DNA from: Sulfurimonas sp.
Lineage (GTDB): Bacteria; Campylobacterota; Campylobacteria; Campylobacterales; Sulfurimonadaceae
Direction: 5' to 3'
DNA length: 6,514 nucleotides
Assembly (NCBI GenBank): GCA_027063585.1
Contig: JAMORM010000084.1
Span: 1 to 6,514, forward strand
The position numbers were made by a program, and so were the translations under genes. Numbering within the stretch: the stretch's first letter is position 1; each line of letters opens with the position of its first letter. This document shows positions 1 through 5,308 of the stretch, piece by piece. Below the pieces are notes generated by a model. It was not told where the DNA came from. It made no database searches and saw only the letters and a program-made list of their open reading frames with translations.

Positions 1-568
1 ATACTTTGGATGTTCCAGTTAATGTACCGCCTGTTCCAACCGCTGCAACAAAAACATCTACATGTGAATCTGTATCATTAAGAATTTCTTGTGCAGTTGT
101 AATTTCATGTATTTCCGGGTTTGCCGGGTTTTCAAACTGTTGTAAAATTATTGAATCAGGTGTGGTTTCTTGAATTTCTATTGCTTTTTGAATTGCCCCG
201 TTCATCCCTTTTGCAGCAGGAGTCAGTACTAACTCGGCACCTAACGCTTTGAGCAGGTTTCGTCTCTCTATACTCATAGATTCCGGCATGGTCAATATAA
301 GTTTTAAATTTTGCGCAGCACAATTAGCGGCTAAAGCGATACCCGTGTTTCCGCTTGTAGGTTCGATTATGGTCGTATGTTTTTTAATACGTCCTGCCTC
401 TATGCTTCTACGTATCATATTAAAGCCTATTCTGTCTTTTACGGAGCTTGTAGGATTCATAAACTCACACTTTCCGAGTATCGTGGCTCCCGTAAGTTTT
501 GATGCTTCATTCAATCGTATTAAAGGCGTATTGCCAACTAATTCTGTTATATTTTTTGCAATTTTCAT
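1..568 (-). CDS. cysK: Cysteine synthase, O-acetylserine sulfhydrylase type (5' part; 3' end outside window)
   Basis: PLP enzyme that makes L-cysteine from O-acetylserine and sulfide in the cytoplasm. The 189 codons in the window cover about 60% of a usual ~305-residue protein. Visible landmarks are LVGNTP (10-15), NPTSSVKDR (38-46) with Lys44 as the expected Schiff-base lysine, PTSGNTG (70-76), TMPESMSIERR (93-103), ENPANPEIH (146-154) and the phosphate-binding GTGGT (178-182). The TMPE-SMSIERR stretch and NPANPEIH favour CysK over CysM, though this is by eye. The start is ATG at 568-566, preceded by GAGGAAAAATT. This ATG overlaps the stop codon of the upstream phosphatase gene (ATGA, 568-565), so the two are probably co-transcribed and translationally coupled. 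The reading frame is intact; the remaining C-terminal part lies beyond position 1. Family is near certain; cysK versus cysM is less so. Confidence 0.93.
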   Translation of the reverse strand, partial: MKIAKNITELVGNTPLIRLNEASKLTGATILGKCEFMNPTSSVKDRIGFNMIRRSIEAGRIKKHTTIIEPTSGNTGIALAANCAAQNLKLILTMPESMSIERRNLLKALGAELVLTPAAKGMNGAIQKAIEIQETTPDSIILQQFENPANPEIHEITTAQEILNDTDSHVDVFVAAVGTGGTLTGTSKV

Positions 569-1023
569 AATTTTTCCTCGTTCAATAATTTTACACTAAA
601 AAGATTATATACACAAATTTCTATCATTTTATATACTTCTAAAAAGCCCTCAAATCCTTCAAAAAAATATGGATCAGGCACATCTTGACAATCATAAGCA
701 AAGCAACCCAGTTTTTCTATATTTTTGGCACCCATTTCTTTTACATGTAACATGTTTTTTTCATCAAGTACCACAATCAAATCAAATATATTCACATCTT
801 CTTTTGTAAATTGTCTTGCTCGAAGATAACTAATATCAATATCGTGCATCTGTGCTACCCTAAGAGAGCCTTCGCAAGGCGGTTCTCCAATATGCCAGTC
901 TCCGGTACCCGCAGAATCAATTATAATATCTATGTCATGCTCTTTGGCTATTTTTTTAGCAATGCCTTCAGCCAAAGGAGAGCGACATATATTGCCGAGA
1001 CAAACAAATATAAGAGATTTCAT
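565..1023 (-). CDS. Low-molecular-weight protein tyrosine phosphatase
   Basis: Cytoplasmic LMW-PTP of 152 residues, the usual family length. It is expected to hydrolyse phosphotyrosine, or small phosphate esters, through a cysteinyl-phosphate intermediate. The P-loop CLGNICRSP is at residues 8-16, with Cys8 as nucleophile and Arg14 for phosphate binding. Cys13 sits where the redox-protecting second cysteine of this family lies. The general-acid motif is DPY with Asp117. The thioredoxin-linked ArsC arsenate reductases share this fold, but the DPY motif and CLGNICRSP loop favour a phosphatase. The C-terminal 30 residues are less typical. ATG at 1023 has AGGAA just upstream. The stop TGA overlaps the cysK ATG by 4 bp. 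It is divergent from the small gene at 1084. The true substrate cannot be read from the sequence. Confidence 0.93.
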   Translation of the reverse strand: MKSLIFVCLGNICRSPLAEGIAKKIAKEHDIDIIIDSAGTGDWHIGEPPCEGSLRVAQMHDIDISYLRARQFTKEDVNIFDLIVVLDEKNMLHVKEMGAKNIEKLGCFAYDCQDVPDPYFFEGFEGFLEVYKMIEICVYNLFSVKLLNEEKL

Positions 1024-1040
1024 ATATTTCCTATTCTTTG

Positions 1041-1066
1041 AGTATAATAAGTGTAGATATTATACT
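1041..1066. promoter_or_regulatory. Symmetric divergent promoter region: inverted repeat with a TATAAT in each arm
   Basis: The 60-bp gap between the phosphatase gene and the small plus-strand gene contains AGTATAAT (1041-1048), a 10-bp spacer and ATTATACT (1059-1066), a perfect 8-bp inverted repeat. Read on plus, TATAAT at 1043-1048 would place a start site near 1055, serving the gene at 1084. Read on minus, TATAAT at 1064-1059 would place one near 1052, serving the gene starting at 1023. No TTGACA-like -35 is visible on either side, which is common in Campylobacterota. The two promoters would compete for the same stretch of DNA, or the repeat may be an operator. Start sites are inferred from spacing only. 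Confidence 0.55.
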
Positions 1067-1083
1067 AAAAAACAGAGGAAACA

Positions 1084-1341
1084 ATGGCACTGTATACGAG
1101 CGACGGTAAAAAATTGATAAATGTTGAGTTTGACGTAACACCTCAGGTTGGAGATATTGTCGATAGCATGAGGGTTCTGTCCGTGAACAAAAAAAATAAT
1201 GACGAATATGCAGTGTTTTTGCTCGAGCCAAATACAAGAGTGACCTGCTATATCTTTGATGAAATATTTATAATCGGAAAAGAGAGTGGTTTTGAAAGCC
1301 TTAATGATGCTGTTATCGCCTGGAAAAATGATGAAATCTAA
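1084..1341 (+). CDS. Small uncharacterised acidic protein, 85 aa
   Basis: I do not recognise this protein. It is a credible gene: AGAGGA lies 4 bases before the ATG, the frame is open to TAA, it has a promoter-like TATAAT upstream, and no better gene occupies this stretch. The 85 residues are acidic (15 D/E against 8 K/R), with no signal peptide and no membrane segment, so a soluble cytoplasmic protein is likely. Alternating hydrophobic stretches at about 11-17, 22-35, 42-48 and 53-64, plus a VGDIV turn at 22-26, suggest a small mostly beta fold, ending in a short helix-like tail (71-81). The single Cys is residue 55. It is divergent from the phosphatase gene and its stop is 6 bp from the yaiI-like stop, so it appears to be a single-gene transcript. 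Function is not assigned. Confidence 0.8.
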   Translation: MALYTSDGKKLINVEFDVTPQVGDIVDSMRVLSVNKKNNDEYAVFLLEPNTRVTCYIFDEIFIIGKESGFESLNDAVIAWKNDEI

Positions 1342-1347
1342 AAAATA

Positions 1348-1803
1348 CTACTTTAATACCCATTTTTGTAAAAACATATTTAACTGATTTGCAAAAAGTT
1401 CGGCATCTTTTTGTCCAAAAGGTTTTGGTCCCTTAGTTACCTCTCCCATTTCTCTGATACTCTCCATTAGATTACGCATTGCTAGGTATTGTTTAATATT
1501 ATCTTTACTGTAAAGCTCGCCCCTATGGTCTATTGCATGCGCATTTTTATCTATCACTCTGTCTGCCAGTGGAATATCAGCAGTAATGACTAAATCACCC
1601 TCTTGCAACATCTCTACAATTTTATTGTCAGCTTCATCAGCTCCAGCATCAACAATAATATAATGTATATTTTTTGATTTCCCGATATTTATCTTTTTAT
1701 TTGCAAGCACATATGTTTTTATACCATACTTTTCAATCTGGCGCAGTATAATAGGTTTTAAAAGATTAGGAAAAGCATCACCATCTATATATATTTCTAA
1801 CAC
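1348..1803 (-). CDS. yaiI: YaiI/YqxD family protein (DUF188, UPF0178)
   Basis: A 151-residue protein of the widespread DUF188 family, whose biochemical role is not established; the family has been linked to PIN-like nuclease folds, which I recall but cannot test here. Family landmarks are the N-terminal IDGDAFPN (6-13, VDADACP in E. coli), VDAGADEAD (51-59), GDLVITADIPLA (69-80), RGELY (94-98), LAMRNLM (107-113) and GPKPF (125-129). The acidic residues D7, D9, D56, D59, D70 and D76 are the likely functional cluster. The cysteine of the usual DACP is Phe here. The start is GTG at 1803-1801, chosen because the protein then begins right at the conserved IDGDA strand, and because AAAAGAGAAC lies just upstream. 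It follows tRNA-Leu by 38 bp with no clear promoter, so it may be read from the tRNA transcript. Confidence 0.9.
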   Translation of the reverse strand: MLEIYIDGDAFPNLLKPIILRQIEKYGIKTYVLANKKINIGKSKNIHYIIVDAGADEADNKIVEMLQEGDLVITADIPLADRVIDKNAHAIDHRGELYSKDNIKQYLAMRNLMESIREMGEVTKGPKPFGQKDAELFANQLNMFLQKWVLK

Positions 1804-1841
1804 GAATATGTTCTCTTTTGGAAGTTTATTGTTTGAAAGTA

Positions 1842-1925
1842 TGGTGCGCAGAGGGGGATTTGAACCCCCACACCCGAAGGCACAACGACCTCAACGTTGC
1901 GTGTCTACCGTTCCACCACCTGCGC
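1842..1925 (-). tRNA. tRNA-Leu, anticodon GAG
   Basis: Read on the minus strand, an 84-nt tRNA with a full cloverleaf. The acceptor GCGCAGG pairs with TCTGCGC (one G-T at the base), followed by discriminator A and an encoded CCA (1844-1842). The D arm is GTG/CAC with a GG in the loop. The anticodon stem CAACG/CGTTG encloses loop TTGAGGT, giving anticodon GAG at 1892-1890, which reads CUC and CUU leucine codons. The long variable arm typical of leucine tRNAs folds as GCC-TTCG-GGT. The T arm is GGGGG-TTCAAAT-CCCCC. It lies between atpE and the yaiI-like gene on the same strand. Confidence 0.97.
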
Positions 1926-1935
1926 ATATTAAGCG

Positions 1936-1941
1936 GTATAA
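1936..1941 (-). promoter_or_regulatory. Possible -10 box of tRNA-Leu (TTATAC)
   Basis: On the minus strand, TTATAC ends 10 bases before the first base of tRNA-Leu, which would give a start site around 1929-1931. It overlaps the short T-run that follows the 1946-1970 hairpin, so the same bases may serve as terminator tail and promoter. No -35 was seen. The tRNA could equally be processed from an atpE transcript. Confidence 0.3.
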
Positions 1942-1945
1942 AAGC

Positions 1946-1970
1946 GACTCAACTCTAAAAGAGTTAAGTC
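1946..1970 (-). terminator. Stem-loop between atpE and tRNA-Leu, candidate weak terminator
   Basis: As minus-strand RNA, GACUUAACUC and GAGUUGAGUC form a 10-bp stem with a UUUUA loop. One position is U-G on this strand but would be C-A on the other, which indicates that the structure belongs to the minus-strand transcript. The following tail is GCTTTTAT, only four T in a row and two bases away, so termination is likely to be partial. Confidence 0.5.
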
Positions 1971-1976
1971 TGAGGT

Positions 1977-2010
1977 ATATTTAGTAATCTTTAAAGATTA
2001 ACCTAAATAT
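1977..2010 (-). other. Long AT-rich stem-loop overlapping the atpE stop codon
   Basis: On the minus strand ATATTTAG (2010-2003) pairs with CTAAATAT (1984-1977), and inside it TAATCT (2000-1995) pairs with AGATTA (1990-1985) around a TTAA loop. A GT bulge separates the two helices on the 5' side, giving 14 base pairs. The inner part is a perfect 16-bp palindrome, TAATCTTTAAAGATTA (1985-2000). The 5' arm contains the last atpE codons and its TAA stop. No T-run follows, so it is not a classical terminator; a 3'-end stabilising or exonuclease-blocking role is an inference. Confidence 0.5.
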
Positions 2011-2312
2011 GGGTTAGCGTAAAGTGCGATTAACGCAATTACTAGTGCATAAATAACTTGTGCTTCGATCATTGCAAGAGCGATGAACATTGTAGTCATA
2101 AGTTTAGCACCAAGACCTGGATTACGTGCAGTACCAGCAATAGTAGCAGCAGCAGTATGACCCATACCTATAGCTCCACCTAATGCAGCAAGACCAAGAC
2201 CAAGACCAGCAGCGATCATTGAATATGCTTTAAGAGTTTGGTTTGCAACCTCACCGTCATTAGCGAATGCAGCAGCTGAAAGAGCCACTAAAAGAAAAAG
2301 AATTTTTTTCAT
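1998..2312 (-). CDS. atpE: F0F1 ATP synthase subunit c, with N-terminal signal peptide
   Basis: Membrane subunit that forms the rotating c-ring of F-type ATP synthase. The 104 residues begin with a signal peptide (MKK, hydrophobic stretch 4-16, AFA cut site giving a mature protein of ~87 residues from Asn18), longer at the N-terminus than the ~80-residue E. coli protein; Campylobacterota c subunits are known for this. Helix 1 is about 29-60, with the glycine-rich GLGLGLAALGGAIGMG. The cytoplasmic loop is RNP (63-65). Helix 2 is about 70-97, with the ion-carrying carboxylate Glu83. Ala follows Glu83 and the Na+-type Gln/Ser ligands are not seen, so proton coupling is inferred. ATG at 2312 follows AAGGAAC at good spacing. 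No other atp gene is in the window, so atpE is detached from the main atp operon. It has its own promoter-like box in the gap after pnp. Confidence 0.97.
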   Translation of the reverse strand: MKKILFLLVALSAAAFANDGEVANQTLKAYSMIAAGLGLGLAALGGAIGMGHTAAATIAGTARNPGLGAKLMTTMFIALAMIEAQVIYALVIALIALYANPYLG

Positions 2313-2355
2313 ATTTTGTTCCTTAAAATAATTACAATTCGTTCGGATAGCGTAA

Positions 2356-2373
2356 CCTCATTTTACAATGAAG
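2356..2373 (-). other. Leader hairpin with a GUAA (GNRA) tetraloop upstream of atpE
   Basis: On the minus strand CTTCATT and AATGAGG form a 7-bp stem (one U-G) around GTAA, a GNRA-type tetraloop. It lies 43 bp before the atpE start codon, within the expected leader and clear of the ribosome binding site. No known riboswitch was recognised. Confidence 0.4.
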
Positions 2374-2395
2374 CAACCTAAACATAAATGCTCAG

Positions 2396-2412
2396 ATTTC
2401 CCTACTAGAAAT
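2396..2412 (-). other. Short hairpin at the predicted 5' end of the atpE transcript
   Basis: On the minus strand ATTTC and GAAAT form a 5-bp stem with a 7-base loop (TAGTAGG). If transcription begins near 2416, the stem starts within about four bases of the 5' end. Hairpins there can shield an mRNA from 5'-end-dependent decay. The stem is short and the call is tentative. Confidence 0.3.
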
Positions 2413-2422
2413 TGATAAGCGC

Positions 2423-2428
2423 ATTATA
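2423..2428 (-). promoter_or_regulatory. -10 box (TATAAT) of the atpE promoter
   Basis: A perfect minus-strand TATAAT, preceded by an AGCTTTTA tract, lies 24 bp after the pnp stop. The predicted start site is an A near 2416, giving a leader of about 100 nt. No TTGACA-like -35 is visible at the usual distance. It would let atpE be expressed separately from, and more strongly than, the upstream pnp operon. Confidence 0.6.
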
Positions 2429-2451
2429 TAAAAGCTTTGCTAAATATTCTC

Positions 2452-4632
2452 TTATGCTAGGCCTAAAGAAATTTTATTTCCCTTAAACTCTAAAATTTCT
2501 ACAGTTACTTTTTCACCTTCTTTCAAAACATCACTAACATTATCTACACGTCTGTCTTTTGATAATTTAGATATATGCAACAGTCCGTCTGTTCCGTCAG
2601 GAAGTTCTACAAATGCACCAAAGTCAACTATTTTTTTGACAGTACCTTCGTATTTCTCACCTACTTCATATTTTATTTTTTCTTTTTTGGGAGTATTGAC
2701 TATTTTTTGAATGTGCTCTTTTGCACCCTGAACACCCTCTTTGTTTTTCCCTGTAATTTTTACTTTACCGTCTTTTTTATCTATATCTATAGCAACTTCA
2801 AATTTTTCAATCATTTCACGAATAGTTTTTCCGGCTTGACCTATAATTTCACCGATAAATCCCGGGTCAATATGAAAAAATTCAGTTGAAGGAAGTACAC
2901 CGTCATTAAATTCTATTTTAGATTCGGCATCAAGCATAATATCTATGATATGCGCACGCCCTTCTTTTGCCTGATACAATGCTTCTTTTAAGATGTTAAG
3001 GCTGATACCTCCGAGTTTGATATCCATCTGCATTGCTGTAATACCCTCTTTTGAACCCGTAACTTTAAAATCCATATCACCATCATGGTCTTCAAGTCCC
3101 ATAATATCAGAAAGAATTGCATAACGTTCTCCGTCACTCACCATTCCCATAGCAATTCCAGCAACCGTATCACTCGTCTCAATATCTGCTGCTTTGAGTG
3201 CCATATACCCGCCACATACCGTTGCCATTGAAGAAGAACCGTTTGATTCTAATATTTCAGAGACTAAACGAATCGTCTGCCCCTCAAGATGAATAATCGG
3301 TTCTAACGCACGCTTCGCCAAGTTACCATGTCCAAGTTCACGTCTTTTTGTTCCCATTACCGGAGATGCTTCTCCTACTGAAAATCCAGGAAAATTATAA
3401 TGCACCATAAAGTTTTCATTCTGTGTGCCCTCATCGGTTAAACCCTCAAACATTTGTGCATCTTTTGTTCCACCCATTGTTAAAACAACAAGCGCCTGAG
3501 TCTGTCCACGTGTGAAAAGGCATGAAGAGTGTGCAGCTGGCAGAACATTCGTATCAATCGTAATTGGGCGAATTTCTGTCAATTTCCGTCCGTCGGCTCT
3601 CACTTTTTCATTGAGTATTTGTGCACGTACCTGCTCTTTTTTCACTGCTTCTATTGCAGCTTTTAATTCAAGTTCATCCCACTCCAAATTATTTGTTAAA
3701 ATTCTTTTTCTCAGATTTCGCAAAGCAGTTGAGCGTTCAGATTTTGCCATTTGATTCATTGCATCTGCAATATCTTGCATGTGACGCTCTTTGACAAAGG
3801 CTACCATCTCTTCATTTAAGCTGTCTAATTTCAAATCCAATTCTTTAATATCTTTTTGATACGGACCAAAAGCAACCTCATACTCAACATTTGATGCAAA
3901 AAGAAGTTTTTCAGTTTTATCAAGGACTTCAATCAGTTCATCTTCAGGCATTGCATTAGATACATGAGTATCTATAACTATGGTACCAAGACTCGGATCC
4001 ATCATAGGATCAAGCATAGGCTCATAGGTATCTTCAACTTCAACTTTTTCACTTCCGATTGAGCGCATTTCAATCATTAATAAATCATCTTTTGTTCCAG
4101 AAAGGTATAAATCTAATGTAGAATTTTTCAATTGTGAAAGTGTCGGATTTAAAACAAGTTCACCATCAACTTTTGCTGCACGTACCGCACAAACACTACT
4201 GTTTATATCAATATCTGAAGTAAAAAGTGCTGCGGAGGCCGCATTGAGTGCCAGCACTTGCATATCGGATTCTGCATCTGCAGAAAACACCATAATCGTG
4301 ATTTGTGTCGGATGACCAAACCCTTTTGGAAACAAAGGGCGCAAACTTCTGTCAACTATACGAGATGTAAGTGTTTCAAAATCACTTGGTTTGGTCTCAC
4401 GTTTAAAAAAACCACCCGGAATTTTTCCTGCTGCATACGTCTTTTCTATATACTGCACAGTCAAAGGTAAAAAATCATCTTTTACTATTTCAGTTTCATC
4501 AATGACTACTGTAGCCAATATAACCGTTTTACCTGATTTAAGCCAGACGGATCCGTTTGCCTGTTTAGCAACATCACCGAATGAGTACTCTTCAACTCTA
4601 TTTTCTAATTCTAATTTTACATCATATGTCAT
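2452..4632 (-). CDS. pnp: Polyribonucleotide nucleotidyltransferase (PNPase)
   Basis: Cytoplasmic trimeric 3'-5' phosphorolytic exoribonuclease that also acts as a degradosome partner in many bacteria. The 726 residues show the full order: RNase PH core 1 (about 1-245), helical linker (about 250-335), catalytic RNase PH core 2 (about 340-565), KH domain (about 580-642) and S1 domain (about 655-726). Catalytic and phosphate sites are present: GSSS at 465-468 and EDHDGDMDFK at 514-523, where D515, D521 and K523 match E. coli D486, D492 and K494. The KH GxxG is GQAG (598-601). Compared with E. coli there is an extra acidic stretch of about 36 residues near 192-227 at the end of core 1. The protein ends with the S1 domain, without a long tail. 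ATG at 4632 overlaps the TGA of the upstream gene (ATGA) and follows AAAGGA. No terminator hairpin with a T-run follows the stop. Confidence 0.98.
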   Translation of the reverse strand: MTYDVKLELENRVEEYSFGDVAKQANGSVWLKSGKTVILATVVIDETEIVKDDFLPLTVQYIEKTYAAGKIPGGFFKRETKPSDFETLTSRIVDRSLRPLFPKGFGHPTQITIMVFSADAESDMQVLALNAASAALFTSDIDINSSVCAVRAAKVDGELVLNPTLSQLKNSTLDLYLSGTKDDLLMIEMRSIGSEKVEVEDTYEPMLDPMMDPSLGTIVIDTHVSNAMPEDELIEVLDKTEKLLFASNVEYEVAFGPYQKDIKELDLKLDSLNEEMVAFVKERHMQDIADAMNQMAKSERSTALRNLRKRILTNNLEWDELELKAAIEAVKKEQVRAQILNEKVRADGRKLTEIRPITIDTNVLPAAHSSCLFTRGQTQALVVLTMGGTKDAQMFEGLTDEGTQNENFMVHYNFPGFSVGEASPVMGTKRRELGHGNLAKRALEPIIHLEGQTIRLVSEILESNGSSSMATVCGGYMALKAADIETSDTVAGIAMGMVSDGERYAILSDIMGLEDHDGDMDFKVTGSKEGITAMQMDIKLGGISLNILKEALYQAKEGRAHIIDIMLDAESKIEFNDGVLPSTEFFHIDPGFIGEIIGQAGKTIREMIEKFEVAIDIDKKDGKVKITGKNKEGVQGAKEHIQKIVNTPKKEKIKYEVGEKYEGTVKKIVDFGAFVELPDGTDGLLHISKLSKDRRVDNVSDVLKEGEKVTVEILEFKGNKISLGLA

Positions 4633-5297
4633 CTATTATCCTTTAAATCTTTACTTAGTATCTCTTCTATTTTTTCATCATCCATAATTTCTAAATTCTT
4701 ATAGTAGAGTGATGTTTCCACATAATCATCTATATCATAAAGAAAAAATATATCATCAACAAAAGTTTCTAACAACTCTAAAACATCACTCGGCAATACG
4801 GGTGCAGCAATATAAACCGCTTTTGGTTTTTGTGCTAAAATAGTTTTTAACGCCGTCATAAACTTACTGCCTGTCTCGCTTCCTTCATCTACAAGCAAAA
4901 CTACTTCATTTTGCATATTTGGAAACGGCTTTCCTTTACGATATTTATATATATAACTAAGTATATCTTCTTCATGCTTTCTATGAGCTTCTCCATAAAT
5001 ATAATCATACTGTATTTCAAAGGAATCTATTAACTCTTCATTCAATACAATTTCTTCAGTTTCACTCACTCTGGCAACTTCACATTCGGCATTATTGGGT
5101 GCCAGAACAGCCTCTAAAAAAAGAATTTGCAAATTGTTTTTCAGCTTTCCTTTGATAAAGGATGCCAATTCCAAGCCGCCTTTTGAAACGGCAACAATAT
5201 TCCATGCTTCTTCTTTAAGTTTTTGCATAGGAATCACATCTCGCAGTTTCTGTGCGGCATCTTCTCTATTTAACAAAATATGTTTATATTTTTGCAT
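4629..5297 (-). CDS. Phosphoribosyltransferase-like protein (COG1926 type)
   Basis: A 222-residue soluble protein resembling the COG1926 predicted phosphoribosyltransferases. The pattern matches in order: an N-terminal NREDAAQKL (10-18), AVSKGGLELA (36-45) where the family has PRGG, APNNAECEVA (66-75) in place of APGNPElA, and the PRPP-loop VVLLVDEGSETGS (132-144), close to the consensus VDDGxATG. APVLPSDV (165-172) follows. The second acidic residue of the PRPP loop is Glu138 instead of Asp. Substrate and reaction are unknown for this branch; activity is not proven. ATG at 5297 has AGGA about 9 bases upstream and lies 11 bp after the lptD stop. Its TGA overlaps the pnp start by ATGA, so coupling with pnp is likely. 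It may instead be a regulatory protein that kept the fold. Confidence 0.8.
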   Translation of the reverse strand: MQKYKHILLNREDAAQKLRDVIPMQKLKEEAWNIVAVSKGGLELASFIKGKLKNNLQILFLEAVLAPNNAECEVARVSETEEIVLNEELIDSFEIQYDYIYGEAHRKHEEDILSYIYKYRKGKPFPNMQNEVVLLVDEGSETGSKFMTALKTILAQKPKAVYIAAPVLPSDVLELLETFVDDIFFLYDIDDYVETSLYYKNLEIMDDEKIEEILSKDLKDNR

Positions 5298-5308
5298 ATC
5301 TTTGCATC

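Noticed and set aside
249..599. Open plus-strand frame of 116 codons opposite cysK
   Set aside because: It lies wholly within the minus-strand cysK and phosphatase genes, whose protein motifs are unmistakable; it has no family resemblance.
565..1023. Arsenate reductase (ArsC) identity for the phosphatase-like gene
   Set aside because: The fold is shared, but CLGNICRSP with a DPY general acid fits tyrosine phosphatases, and the paired resolving cysteines of thioredoxin-linked ArsC were not evident.
1341..1368. AAAAAT ... ATTTTT repeat as a bidirectional terminator
   Set aside because: Only six A-T pairs around a 15-base unpaired interior; too weak to count as a terminator hairpin.
2431..2438. 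AAAGCTTT palindrome as a pnp terminator
   Set aside because: It has no loop and just a few pairs, and sits directly upstream of the atpE -10 box, which explains the T-rich tract better.
2575..2889. Open plus-strand frame of 104 codons opposite the 3' part of pnp
   Set aside because: It is antisense to the KH and S1 domains of PNPase, and its Phe-rich composition is what the reverse of Lys/Glu-rich codons gives.
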